Shown here piece by piece: positions 26,462-35,146 of a stretch of DNA of 64,000 nt; the stretch's first letter is position 1; every line of letters starts with the position of its first letter. The notes below the pieces were generated by a model, which was not told where the DNA came from, did no database searches, and saw nothing but the letters and a program-made list of their open reading frames with translations. The translations under genes and the position numbers were made by a program. Origin of the DNA: Chryseobacterium sp. MYb264. GTDB lineage: Bacteria > Bacteroidota > Bacteroidia > Flavobacteriales > Weeksellaceae. The stretch spans positions 3,100,001-3,164,000 of the forward strand of contig NZ_CP142422.1 in assembly GCF_035974275.1 (NCBI RefSeq). Direction: 5' to 3'.

Positions 26462-27986
26462 TATATTTATTAATCACTTGTGTTAATCTTTCATCAATCA
26501 ATTCTTTTCCCAGAATTTCGGAACAGGTATTAAAAGCACCGATGATACAGCCTAAAATCCCGTGCATGTTAACAGACTGGCCCGTCAGAAAAAGATTATT
26601 GATCTTTGTGCGTGGAGAAACCATTGTTTTCAGAGGGTTTTCAGAACTTTTACTGTATCCGTACATATTGCCCTCAAAACTCCCAATATAATCGCGGTAA
26701 GACAATGGCGAAGAGGTATAGATATTTTTAACAGATGTCCTTAAATTTGGGATTTTCTTTTCCAGAGCATCTATCATTTTTTCAGCTTTTTCCTGTTTGA
26801 ACTGCTCATATAACACTCCCCTTTCATGCTCATCTGCCACTGTATTGACTGTTTCTTCCCATTCTTTGACTTCATTGAAATTCATATAAGAAATGGCCGT
26901 CAGACTTTCTGCAAATTCAGGATAATTCTTAGATTGGGTTGAGGAAAGCATATAGGTTTCCGGCCATGAATTCTGTTCATATCGAAAGGCATTCCAGACC
27001 AATTCTTTGTTCGAATAATGGTAAATATTATAATTAAAATTCGGGATTGTATGAAGTTTCAAAACAATATAAACACTGAAGCACGATGGAGCAGGCTCCC
27101 AGCTCATTACTCTGTTTACAAAGGATTTTTTCAGCCGTTCTTCCCCAATCAATTTTATGGTTGAACGAATTTCTATATTTGAAATAAACTGTTTCGCAGA
27201 ATACTCTTTTCCCGATTTAGTTCTGACTGAACTTACTTTTTGATTTTCATTAAATATAAATTCAGAAACCTCCGAATGTTTATGAATCTCAGCACCGTGT
27301 TCTCTCAGTTTCTTTATTAGTAATTTCGAAATCTGGCTTCCTCCTTTCACGCATTTATAAGCACTTTGAATATAAGAATTCACCGTCAAAGCATGAACAT
27401 AAAACGGAACATTCTCAGAATCTCCTGCATATAGAAAATTAGAACCCAACAGAATGGACTGTAATTTTTTATCCGAAATTAACGATTCGATGAATCTTTT
27501 GGTATTAAGATGGAGAATTTCTTCATTATAATTTTCTTTTCCCACCAAATTATATCTCGGAAACTGACTGCAAACCCGCTGAATTTCTTCGCAGTAGTCC
27601 TCAAGATTTTCTCTTTCTTCAGGAAAATATTTTGACAATTGTTCAACAAAATTATCATAACCCTGCGCATGAGGATATTCAATTTCGTCATCTCCAAACG
27701 TGATTTTGTCATATCCATTTTCATCCATTTTCTGAAGTTCCAGATCCTTTATAATCTCCAGATACGAAAAATACTGATGAAGATTCTGGCCTTCTGAAAG
27801 TCCGCCCAGATAGTGAACGCCTGTATCGAAAATCAGTTTGTCCCGTGAAAACGTCTGTAGATTTCCACCGTATTGGTTATTTTTCTCCAGGACACACACC
27901 TTTAAGCCTTCCTTCGCCAAAACAAGTGCTGAAACAAGACCTCCCAATCCGCTGCCGATTACAAGTATGTCAAATTCTTTTTTCAA
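26445..27986 (-). CDS. CrtI/phytoene-desaturase-like FAD-dependent oxidoreductase
   Basis: A 513-residue flavoprotein with the dinucleotide motif DILVIGSGLGGLVSALVLAKEGLKV at the N-terminus, then YGGNLQTF, and near the C-terminus NLFLTGQSVNMHGILGCIIGA, the pattern of the carotenoid desaturase/isomerase family. The start codon is TTG at 27986 (the only start that precedes the FAD motif), so translation may be weak. Homologues are typical of flexirubin loci, where they may act on the polyene; the exact reaction is unknown. The downstream C45 gene overlaps by 17 bases. Confidence 0.82.
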   Translation of the reverse strand: MKKEFDILVIGSGLGGLVSALVLAKEGLKVCVLEKNNQYGGNLQTFSRDKLIFDTGVHYLGGLSEGQNLHQYFSYLEIIKDLELQKMDENGYDKITFGDDEIEYPHAQGYDNFVEQLSKYFPEERENLEDYCEEIQRVCSQFPRYNLVGKENYNEEILHLNTKRFIESLISDKKLQSILLGSNFLYAGDSENVPFYVHALTVNSYIQSAYKCVKGGSQISKLLIKKLREHGAEIHKHSEVSEFIFNENQKVSSVRTKSGKEYSAKQFISNIEIRSTIKLIGEERLKKSFVNRVMSWEPAPSCFSVYIVLKLHTIPNFNYNIYHYSNKELVWNAFRYEQNSWPETYMLSSTQSKNYPEFAESLTAISYMNFNEVKEWEETVNTVADEHERGVLYEQFKQEKAEKMIDALEKKIPNLRTSVKNIYTSSPLSYRDYIGSFEGNMYGYSKSSENPLKTMVSPRTKINNLFLTGQSVNMHGILGCIIGAFNTCSEILGKELIDERLTQVINKYNGERK

Positions 27987-28021
27987 AGGAGAAAAGCTGT
28001 GTTTTTAATAATATTGAATTT

Positions 28022-28100
28022 TAAAACGCAAAGTCCAAAAAGATTTTTTTAACTACTAAATGTTTTTAAGTTCGCAAAGGCGTTAACACTTAGCAAAGAC
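28022..28100. repeat. Partial copy of the AACGCAAAG interspersed repeat family
   Basis: The gap between the oxidoreductase and the LpxL-like gene holds AAAACGCAAAGTCC near 28023 and TTCGCAAAGGCGTTAAC near 28071, related to the ends of the 165-bp repeat at 37181 and 49236, but without the internal part. It appears to be a decayed copy. Nothing else is seen in this 200-base gap. Confidence 0.45.
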
Positions 28101-28190
28101 AAAAAGTGGATATATTACTTCATTTTAAATTCCTCAATTATTAATTTTTGAGTTTTAAATATTAGTTTTTCAGGAGTAAAAGTAGGAAAT

Positions 28191-29075
28191 TTAATCAATA
28201 TCATCCCAAAAATCGAAGTAATTGAACCATTGAAGAGGATATTTTTTAATCATCGATTCAAGATTTTGAGTATAGGAATTTAAAAGTCCCTGTGCATCGC
28301 GCTTTTTAACGTTCTGAGCAACTCTAGCGTATAAATGATAATGTAGTTTTTTTTCTTTCATTACATACACATACACCACAGGAACGCCCAATCTGGAAGC
28401 AATCATGAATGGTCCGGCAGGAAATTTCGCCGATTTACCAAGAAGATCTCCTTCTAGGAACTTTGAACCTTCGAAATATCGGTCACCTGTAAAGCAGATC
28501 AGCTCATTTTTTGACAAGGCTTCATTGATATCAAAAATATGCGACATATCATCTTTTACATAAATGAACTTGATATTACTTTGCTTAACAGAAACACTTT
28601 CAAGATATTCTTTAATTACGGTAACTTCCTGATCTGCTGTCACTAAATTAATCTGACAGTCAAAATCAATATCTGCAAAAAAATGTTCGGCAATTTCGAA
28701 ATTACCGATGTGGGCACTTATTAAAACTCCTCCTTTTTTTTCTGCTAAAAGATTTCTGAGGTTTTCAATTCCGTCGAATTCGTAAGTATATTTTTCTCTT
28801 AATCCGGCAGAAATTGCCGTTTTATCGATTAAAACAGTTCCGAAAGTGAAATAACTTTTAAATAATGAAATTTTTGTTTTCCAATATCCGTAATTCAGTC
28901 TTTTCTGGAAATAATATCTGTAATATTTGTTGCTGTTTTTTTCGAATAAAAAGTAATACAGCGCAACAAAATAAAGAACAAAATATGAACTTCGGATTCC
29001 GATATTTCTAATACACCAGACGAAAATTCTGTAGCCCAGAATCGTGCCTTTAGACTTACCTTTCCATTTGTTCAT
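28191..29075 (-). CDS. LpxL/HtrB-like acyltransferase
   Basis: A 294-residue protein with a membrane-associated N-terminus (residues ~25-45) and HIGNFE at residues 122-127, the HxxxxE/D catalytic pair of the LpxL/HtrB lipid A acyltransferase family. Later blocks CFTGDRYFEGSKFLEGDLLGKSAKFPAGPFMIASRLG (in parts) match the family. Lipid A acylation is the usual role, but in this cluster between ACP and CrtI-like genes it more likely acylates the pigment or its anchor. Candidates for the ester-forming step therefore include this protein as well as the BtrH-like one. Confidence 0.8.
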   Translation of the reverse strand: MNKWKGKSKGTILGYRIFVWCIRNIGIRSSYFVLYFVALYYFLFEKNSNKYYRYYFQKRLNYGYWKTKISLFKSYFTFGTVLIDKTAISAGLREKYTYEFDGIENLRNLLAEKKGGVLISAHIGNFEIAEHFFADIDFDCQINLVTADQEVTVIKEYLESVSVKQSNIKFIYVKDDMSHIFDINEALSKNELICFTGDRYFEGSKFLEGDLLGKSAKFPAGPFMIASRLGVPVVYVYVMKEKKLHYHLYARVAQNVKKRDAQGLLNSYTQNLESMIKKYPLQWFNYFDFWDDID

Positions 29076-29089
29076 AGTATTAATTTATC

Positions 29090-29198
29090 AATGTAGCAAT
29101 ATAGCAATGTAGAAATGTAGCAATGTAACAATATAACAATGTAGAAATGTAACAATACTTCAAACATCGGTAAACTGTTAAATTGATAAATTGTTACA
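29090..29198. repeat. AT-rich degenerate tandem repeat downstream of ACP
   Basis: Units such as ATGTAGCAAT, ATAGCAATGTAG, AAATGTAGC and AATGTAACAAT are repeated about ten times between the ACP gene and the LpxL-like gene. The motif is the complement type of the units around the first ACP. A false frame (29072-29311) is created by it. Confidence 0.8.
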
Positions 29199-29228
29199 TT
29201 TAAATTAGAGTAGATTTTTAATCGATAA

Positions 29229-29483
29229 TTATGCGTTTTTTTCAGTGATTTTGTTCTCGATTGTCGAATAAAAGTCATCGAATGTGACCATTTTCTTGAA
29301 GTCTGCTTCACCCAATTTCACTCCGAAATTAGATTCTATCACCACAACCATATCAATATAATCCAGACTGTCTAAGCCCAGCGTTTTTTTTAAGTTAGCC
29401 TCATTGCTGATTTCATCGCCATCTACTTCAAATTCATTCACTAGAAAGTCGTTGACAATCGCAACAATTTTTTCCCTGTCCAT
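29229..29483 (-). CDS. Second acyl carrier protein
   Basis: An ACP of 84 residues starting at ATG 29483 (MDREKIVAIV...); an apparent longer frame from 29507 overlaps the ketosynthase stop at 29488. The attachment serine is Ser39 in LGLDSLDYIDMV. Four bases separate its start from the preceding KAS gene, and FabG follows upstream, so it is a KAS-ACP pair. It has a phosphopantetheine site typical of FAS-like ACP (DSLD) and may serve starter or extension cycles of the pigment pathway, distinct from the first ACP. Confidence 0.9.
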   Translation of the reverse strand: MDREKIVAIVNDFLVNEFEVDGDEISNEANLKKTLGLDSLDYIDMVVVIESNFGVKLGEADFKKMVTFDDFYSTIENKITEKNA

Positions 29484-29487
29484 GTTT

Positions 29488-30708
29488 TTAATCAAATTTT
29501 TTAACAATTAATGCTGAATTTGTTCCCCCAAATCCAAAAGAATTCGACAAAAATACATCAATTTTTTGACTTTTTGTTTCTGCTACCAAATTTATCTTTT
29601 TAGCCTCATCATCAGGGTTTTCCAGATTAATATTCGGAGCAATAAAATTGTTCTGCATCATTAAAATAGAATAAATCACCTCACTTGCACCCGCCATCCA
29701 GCATTCGTGCCCCGTCATTGATTTTGTAGAACTTACAGGAGTTTCGCTTCCAAAAATTTCATAGATTGCTCTTGCTTCATTCGTATCACCAAGCGGTGTG
29801 GAAGTTGCGTGAGCATTGATATAATCGATATCTTTTGCCGTTAAACCAGATTGTTTCAAAGCCCGATCCATTGCCAAAGCAGGTCCGTCAACGTTTGGAG
29901 TGGAAATATGTCCGCCGTTTGAAGAAAATCCGTACCCAACGATCTCAGCGATGATATTGGCGCCTCTTTTCTGAGCAGATTCTAAGCTTTCAACAATTAA
30001 ACTTGCCGCTCCACCACTTGGAATTAAGCCATCTCTTCCTGCGTCGAAAGGTCTTGATGCCTTCGTAGGTTCGTCTTCTCTCACAGAAAAAACACCCAAC
30101 CCGTCAAAGCTCGCCATTGAATATTTATTCGTTTCCTGAGCTCCTCCGCAAACGATCATATCCTGAAAACCATTTTTGATCATCATATAAGCCAGTCCCA
30201 AAGAATGAGAACCGCTCGCGCAGGCTGCACTGATGGTTAGATTGATTCCTCTTAGCTTAAAAATCGTAGAGAGATTCATAGTGACCGTAGAGTTCATCGA
30301 TTTGAAAATCGCTCCCGAACCCATTAAAGTCGTATCTTTTTTTTCTCTTGCAATGTCGATAGATTCCACAACTGCCTGAGAAACACTGTCGTTTCCGTAT
30401 AAAATTCCGACCTCGTTATTGTCTAAAAAGTCTTGGTCGATATTTGCCTGTTTTAAAGCATCCATTGTTGCGATATACGCATATTCGCTTTCTTCGCCCA
30501 TGCTTACGCGCTGTCTGCGGTTTAAAAGATTCTTCAAATCCGGTTTTGGAACAACGCCTGTTAATCCCGATCTGAAACCGAATTCTTTTCTTTCGTCTAC
30601 CAAAACAATACCGGACTTCCCTTGAAAAAGTGATTCTTTCACCTCATCCAAAGAAGTTCCAATGCAGGAATAAATTCCCATTCCGGTAATGACTACTCTA
30701 TTTTCCAT
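29488..30708 (-). CDS. Beta-ketoacyl-ACP synthase II (FabF-like)
   Basis: I start at 30708 (MENRVVITGMG), giving 406 residues; the earlier frame start at 30759 falls in the tandem repeat and adds a low-complexity leader. The triad is Cys163 in SAACASGSHSLG, His300 in NAHATSTPLGD and His334 in MTGHECWMAGA. The block GHECWMAG deviates from the usual GHLLGAAG. It is translated with the ACP (29229) and lies downstream of FabG, so it probably extends the aryl polyene or fatty acyl precursor. Confidence 0.88.
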   Translation of the reverse strand: MENRVVITGMGIYSCIGTSLDEVKESLFQGKSGIVLVDERKEFGFRSGLTGVVPKPDLKNLLNRRQRVSMGEESEYAYIATMDALKQANIDQDFLDNNEVGILYGNDSVSQAVVESIDIAREKKDTTLMGSGAIFKSMNSTVTMNLSTIFKLRGINLTISAACASGSHSLGLAYMMIKNGFQDMIVCGGAQETNKYSMASFDGLGVFSVREDEPTKASRPFDAGRDGLIPSGGAASLIVESLESAQKRGANIIAEIVGYGFSSNGGHISTPNVDGPALAMDRALKQSGLTAKDIDYINAHATSTPLGDTNEARAIYEIFGSETPVSSTKSMTGHECWMAGASEVIYSILMMQNNFIAPNINLENPDDEAKKINLVAETKSQKIDVFLSNSFGFGGTNSALIVKKFD

Positions 30709-30711
30709 TCT

Positions 30712-30795
30712 AATAATGTAACAATTTACCAATTTAACAGTGTAACAATTTAATGCCAAAAAACATTGGTATATTGTTAGACTGTTACATTGCTA
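30712..30795. repeat. AT-rich degenerate tandem repeat upstream of KAS-ACP
   Basis: Units such as TAACAATTTAC, CAATTTAACAGTG, ACATTGGTATATTG and TTACATTGCTAG repeat between KAS II and FabG. With the tract at 29090-29198, it brackets the KAS-ACP pair, as the tracts at 17090 and 17400 bracket the first ACP. Confidence 0.75.
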
Positions 30796-30802
30796 GACTA
30801 AT

Positions 30803-31534
30803 TTATGAATAAATTCCGCCGTTAATATTAATCACTTCACCTGTAATGTACGATGACTTTTTAGAAGCTAAAAACGCAACTAAATCTGCCACTTCTTCCG
30901 CTTCACCGAATCGGTTGGCAGGAATCATTGCTTTTAATTCATCTTCATTGAATTCCTGAGTCATGTCTGTTTTGATGAATCCCGGTGCGACTGCATTTAC
31001 AGTGATATTTCTTTTCGCAACTTCCTGTGCCAAAGCTTTTGTAGCTCCCACCAAAGCGCCTTTTGCCGCAGAATAATTTGTTTGTCCTGCCATTCCTTTC
31101 ACTCCGGAAACGGAAACCATGTTGATAATTCTGCCGTATTTGTTGCGCAACAATTTTTGAATAAAGAAATTCGTCACGTTGAAAAAACCATTTAAACTCG
31201 TGTTAATCACCGAGTTCCAATCTTCACTTGGCATCCACATGAACAATCCGTCTCTTGTGATTCCGGCATTATTGACGATAACCTCAACTATAGATTTTGG
31301 ATTATTTTCCTGCCATTCCGTTAAAACTTTTTGAGTTTCTTCAGCATTTCCTACATCAAATTTCAGGATCTCACCTGTAGAACCCAATTCTTCAACTTTG
31401 GCTAAAGTTTCCTTTGCTGCAGTTTCGTTTGAAGTATAGTTGATTAAAATATGATAATTTTTCTCTTCTGCCAGTTTGATACAGATTGCTCTTCCAATTC
31501 CTCTTGAGCCGCCTGTGATGATTGCACATTTCAT
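30803..31534 (-). CDS. fabG: 3-oxoacyl-ACP reductase (FabG-like SDR)
   Basis: A 243-residue classical SDR: TGGSRGIG at the N-terminus, NNAGIT, catalytic Ser in NMVSVSG and the Tyr-Lys pair in NYSAAKGALV, with VAPGFIKTDM. It is NAD(P)H-dependent and would reduce 3-oxoacyl-ACP in the pigment pathway. It lies upstream of KAS and ACP on the same strand. FabG is also a housekeeping enzyme, so the name is by family; a second copy elsewhere is expected. Confidence 0.88.
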   Translation of the reverse strand: MKCAIITGGSRGIGRAICIKLAEEKNYHILINYTSNETAAKETLAKVEELGSTGEILKFDVGNAEETQKVLTEWQENNPKSIVEVIVNNAGITRDGLFMWMPSEDWNSVINTSLNGFFNVTNFFIQKLLRNKYGRIINMVSVSGVKGMAGQTNYSAAKGALVGATKALAQEVAKRNITVNAVAPGFIKTDMTQEFNEDELKAMIPANRFGEAEEVADLVAFLASKKSSYITGEVININGGIYS

Positions 31535-31611
31535 GTGTTACTTATGTTAGTTTTAGTTTTTTCAAGTATATTTTTCCTCCTTAGTTGTAAACAATTAATC
31601 ACCGATAGTAA

Positions 31612-33132
31612 TTACATTGCTTTTAAATATTTCTTTACTTCCTCAAGATACGGATACATCACCATATCATTTGAGAACGCAGGAATGATCTTTCTTATTT
31701 CATCATACAACTCTTTTGTTGAAGATGAAACCTGATCCTGAAAACCTAGATATTCAATCGCCTGAACAATCGTGATGGATTCAATCGTCAATACTTCGAA
31801 AGCATTTTCAATTACTTTTCTGCAGATTACCGCAGCATTGGTTCCCATACTCACAATATCCTGATTATCATTATTATTCGGAATACTGTGAACATACATC
31901 GGATTCGACAACATTTGGCTTTCCGCCGTTGTAGAAGTCGCCGTAAACTGCACGCCCTGCATCCCGAAATTAAACCCTAATTTACCTAAATTTACAAAAG
32001 GAGGCAAAATTTCGTTGATTTTAGCATTCAAAAGATAGTTTAATTGTCTTTCTGCCAACATCGTCAGTTTCGTAACAACTATTTTCAACTTGTCCATTTC
32101 CAAAGAAATATAATCTCCGTGGAAGTTTCCTCCGTGGTAAACGTGTTGATCTTCAACGTTGATGATTGGATTGTCATTTGCTGAATTAATTTCGTTTTCA
32201 AGAACTTTTTCAGTGTATTCCAAAGTATCCAAAACAGGTCCTAAAATCTGCGGAACACATCGTAATGAATAATATTCCTGAACTTTTTCTTTGAATACTT
32301 TTTCCTGCTCTTCAAAGTGGGTATATAAATGATCTGCTCTTTTTCTGATTAATTTACTGTCTGACAAATGTTCACGCATTCTTGCCGCTACTTTCTGCTG
32401 ACCTTCGTGAAGTTTTGTTCCGTTCAATGCTTCAGATAAATGATCGTCATAAGCCTGAACAATTTCGTTGATTGCACAAGATAGTTTAATGGAGATATCT
32501 GTCAGTTGATTCGCTTTATGCGCATTCACAACACCAATTCCGGACATTACAGAAGTTCCGTTCATTAATGCTAACCCTTCACGAATTTCCACCTGAATAG
32601 GCTCTAAACCTTCAATTTCAAAAACTTCTTTTGTTGATTTTCTTTCTCCTTGATAAAAAACTTCACCTTCTCCGATTAAAACCAAAGCTAAATGAGCCAA
32701 CTGAACCAAATCACCACTTGCACCCACTCCACCATGCTCAAAAATCAATGGTGTAATATCTCTGTTGATTAATTCCTGAAGTAAATAAATAACCGATTGA
32801 TGAACTCCTGAATTGCCAAGAGATAATGTGTTCAGCCTTGCCAGCATACAAGCTTTTACCTCATCTGCAGGAAGCGGATTTCCGATTCCCGAAGAGTGAC
32901 TCCTGATTAGGTTATATTGAAGCTGGTGTGTATCTTCATCGCTGATTTTAAACTGCGCCATCGGCCCGAAGCCCGTATTCACACCATATATTACTTTATT
33001 CTTTGAAAATTCCTTTAGAAACTGAAAACTTTTATCCACTCTGTCAATAAGTGTTTCATCCAGTTCTATCTTTTCATTCTCTATGATGATTTTTTTGAAG
33101 TCGTTCAGTTCTAAAAAGTTATTTATTTTCAT
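31612..33132 (-). CDS. Aromatic amino acid ammonia-lyase (tyrosine or histidine ammonia-lyase family)
   Basis: A 506-residue enzyme of the HAL/PAL family. The MIO cofactor forms from Ala138-Ser139-Gly140 in GGVGASGDLVQLAHL; the lid tyrosine is Tyr49 in YGVNTGFG. The selectivity region reads LIRSHSSGIGN. By family, substrate could be His, Phe or Tyr. In flexirubin loci such as that of Flavobacterium johnsoniae, the homologue is a tyrosine ammonia-lyase that makes 4-coumarate for the aryl starter, and the CoA-ligase-like gene nearby supports that here. The substrate call is by context. Confidence 0.82.
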   Translation of the reverse strand: MKINNFLELNDFKKIIIENEKIELDETLIDRVDKSFQFLKEFSKNKVIYGVNTGFGPMAQFKISDEDTHQLQYNLIRSHSSGIGNPLPADEVKACMLARLNTLSLGNSGVHQSVIYLLQELINRDITPLIFEHGGVGASGDLVQLAHLALVLIGEGEVFYQGERKSTKEVFEIEGLEPIQVEIREGLALMNGTSVMSGIGVVNAHKANQLTDISIKLSCAINEIVQAYDDHLSEALNGTKLHEGQQKVAARMREHLSDSKLIRKRADHLYTHFEEQEKVFKEKVQEYYSLRCVPQILGPVLDTLEYTEKVLENEINSANDNPIINVEDQHVYHGGNFHGDYISLEMDKLKIVVTKLTMLAERQLNYLLNAKINEILPPFVNLGKLGFNFGMQGVQFTATSTTAESQMLSNPMYVHSIPNNNDNQDIVSMGTNAAVICRKVIENAFEVLTIESITIVQAIEYLGFQDQVSSSTKELYDEIRKIIPAFSNDMVMYPYLEEVKKYLKAM

Positions 33133-33181
33133 TAATTAAAAGTAATAGTATATAATATTTTAAATATTAATTAATTGTCAT

Positions 33182-33200
33182 TAATTTTGCGGCAAAGATA
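33182..33200. promoter_or_regulatory. Overlapping divergent promoter elements between the lyase and the halogenase-like gene
   Basis: TAATTTTG on the plus strand at 33182-33189 and TATCTTTG on the minus strand (plus coordinates 33193-33200) both fit TAnnTTTG. They face the plus-strand oxidoreductase and the minus-strand lyase. The minus one has a TTTG 24 bases upstream, slightly longer than usual. No good -33 box was found for the plus one. Confidence 0.35.
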
Positions 33201-33229
33201 GAAGTTATTATTAAAATAAAAAATCAAAG

Positions 33230-34483
33230 ATGAGCAAAGAATTTGTTGACGTGCTTGTAATCGGTGCAGGACCTTCAGGTTGCGTATCTTCTTCATACTT
33301 AAAGAAGAACAACGTCAGCGTAAAAGTTGTTGAAAAAACAAAATTTCCAAGATTGGTTGTAGGCGAAAGTTTAATACCAAGAGTTATGGATCATTTTTAT
33401 GAAGCCGGATTGTTTCCTGCTTTAGATAAAATGGGCTTTGAGAAAAAATTGGGAGCGCGTTTCCTTCGTGGTGACGAGGTTTGTATTTTTGATTTTAGTA
33501 ATAAATTCGGAGAAGGCTGGGACTGGACTTGGCAGGTTCCGAGAGCTGATTTTGACAACGTTTTGGCTCAGGAAGTCATCAATAAAGGAATTGATCTTGA
33601 ATTTGAAACTGAAGTAATCGGGATTGAATTCAACGGAACAGATTCTATCACCACCGTGAAAAATAAAGATGGTGAAACAAAGGAAATCCATGCTAAATTC
33701 GTGATCGATTCCAGTGGTTACGGAAGAGTTTTACCGAGACTTTTAGATTTAGAAAAACCTTCGAAACTATCTCCGCATTCTGCGATTTTCTCTCATGTTG
33801 AAGACATCAACAGAGAAGAAGGTGTAGAAGGAACTTTGATCTCTTTTGATATTATTGAAACTGAAGTCTGGCTTTGGGTAATCCCTTTCTCAAACGGAAA
33901 TACCAGTTTGGGAATTGTAGGGCCTACGGATTATATTGAAAAATTAATTGAAAACGGCGATACTGCAGCAGCTTTAAGAAAAGCAATTTCTCTATCTGAT
34001 TATTATGTGAAACGTTTCGGAGATGTAGAATTTCTTTTTGAACCGAAACATTTGAAAGATTATTCTTGCTCGGTAAAACAATTGTACGGCGATGGATATG
34101 CATTAACAGGAAATGCTTCAGAATTCCTGGATCCTGTTTTTTCATCAGGAATGGCTTTCGCTACTGAAGGTGGAATGACTGCCGCAAAACTGGCTTTAAG
34201 ACAATTAAACGGAGAAAAAGTTGACTGGCAAAAAGAATTTACAGAGTATATTTTATATGGTGTTGATGTTTTCACCACTTATGTAAAAGAATGGTACACG
34301 GGAAATCTTCAGGAATTATTCTTCCACCAACCCGAAAATCCGGATGTAAAAAGAAAAATTTGTGCTGTTTTAGCAGGATACGTTTGGGATAAGAAAAATA
34401 CGTTTGTGAGGATACATGATACGGCGATAAAAAACCTTGCCGAGTTTATTAAACTGGAAAAAGAACAACAAAAGCAATTATAA
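33230..34483 (+). CDS. FAD-dependent halogenase-like oxidoreductase
   Basis: A 417-residue flavoprotein: GxGxxG in VIGAGPSG (residues 10-17), Lys38 in VEKTKFPRLVVGESLIPRV, typical for flavin-dependent halogenase/geranylgeranyl reductase relatives, and a GWDWTWQVPRADFD block in place of the halogenase WxWxIP motif. In flexirubin loci the aromatic ring may be chlorinated or hydroxylated; this gene is a candidate for that step, but the reaction is not proven here. It is divergent from the ammonia-lyase and ends in a bidirectional terminator. Confidence 0.72.
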   Translation: MSKEFVDVLVIGAGPSGCVSSSYLKKNNVSVKVVEKTKFPRLVVGESLIPRVMDHFYEAGLFPALDKMGFEKKLGARFLRGDEVCIFDFSNKFGEGWDWTWQVPRADFDNVLAQEVINKGIDLEFETEVIGIEFNGTDSITTVKNKDGETKEIHAKFVIDSSGYGRVLPRLLDLEKPSKLSPHSAIFSHVEDINREEGVEGTLISFDIIETEVWLWVIPFSNGNTSLGIVGPTDYIEKLIENGDTAAALRKAISLSDYYVKRFGDVEFLFEPKHLKDYSCSVKQLYGDGYALTGNASEFLDPVFSSGMAFATEGGMTAAKLALRQLNGEKVDWQKEFTEYILYGVDVFTTYVKEWYTGNLQELFFHQPENPDVKRKICAVLAGYVWDKKNTFVRIHDTAIKNLAEFIKLEKEQQKQL

Positions 34484-34520
34484 AAAAACGGTCTGAGAAT
34501 GTTCAGACCGTTTTTTGTTT
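34483..34520. terminator. Bidirectional intrinsic terminator
   Basis: The inverted repeat AAAAAACGGTCTGA / TCAGACCGTTTTTT (34483-34496 and 34503-34516) has A and T tracts on both flanks, so it could end transcription of the halogenase-like gene and of the leftward gene that stops at 34520. Confidence 0.85.
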
Positions 34521-35116
34521 TATTTAATCGCTTTTTTAATTTCCTTGCTAATTTCTTTGCCTGTCTTTTCGTAGGCTGCCGCAATTCTTCCGTATTCCAT
34601 CCCGTAATCTACTTTACTTCCGACACCTTCTATTTTGTCGCCTTTTATGGTCACTAAAACATTGGTGGGATTTGCCGTTTCTACAATGGTAATTTCTGAA
34701 GATAATTTCCCTGGTTGCATTACAAAGCCACTCCAACCAGCATACATCCATTTCGGATGAATAATTAAAGTATATTTAGCTTCAACATTTTGGCTGAATT
34801 TAATTTTCTTTGATTTGTTTAAACCTTCGATAAACTTTTCTGTCCAAACCATTTCCACATTCTTTTCCCAGGTTTCAATCCAGATTTTCCAGGCTGCCTC
34901 GCCTTTTTTATCTATCGTTTCTTTTTGTCTTCTATTTAAATATTCTGTTTCAGTAAAATTATCAGCCTGAAAAAGTGGAGATCCATAATTACGTTCCACA
35001 TTCACTTCTGTTTGTCCTTTTAGAAAATTCAGGTTTCCCGATTCTATCGTCAGCTTATTTTGAGCAAAAATGGTCGTGCTTATTGCCACAAATAGCCCTA
35101 GAAACAATTTTTTCAT
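34520..35116 (-). CDS. Secreted protein of unknown family (paralogue 1)
   Basis: A 198-residue protein with signal peptide MKKLFLGLFVAISTTIFAQ. The body has SGNLNFLKGQTEVNVE, a helical EAAWKIWIETWEKNVEMVWTEKF stretch, and YTLIIHPKWMYAGWSGFVMQPGKLSSEITIVETANPTNVLVTIKG. The neighbour at 35147 shares all of these blocks, so this is a tandem duplication. I do not recognise the family. It is probably periplasmic, and lies between pigment genes. Confidence 0.7.
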   Translation of the reverse strand: MKKLFLGLFVAISTTIFAQNKLTIESGNLNFLKGQTEVNVERNYGSPLFQADNFTETEYLNRRQKETIDKKGEAAWKIWIETWEKNVEMVWTEKFIEGLNKSKKIKFSQNVEAKYTLIIHPKWMYAGWSGFVMQPGKLSSEITIVETANPTNVLVTIKGDKIEGVGSKVDYGMEYGRIAAAYEKTGKEISKEIKKAIK

Positions 35117-35146
35117 AATTTATAATTTTAATTAATTTAAAGATTT

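Noticed and set aside
29072-29311. Minus-strand open frame of 79 residues, ending LHFYIVILLHCYISTLLYCYI
   Set aside because: The hydrophobic part is the translated tandem repeat of 29090-29198, and its start lies inside the ACP gene in another frame.
30709-30759. Longer N-terminus of the KAS II protein (MALNCYTVKLVNCYIIR)
   Set aside because: These residues come from the repeat tract upstream; the true start MENRVVITGMG fits the family N-terminus.
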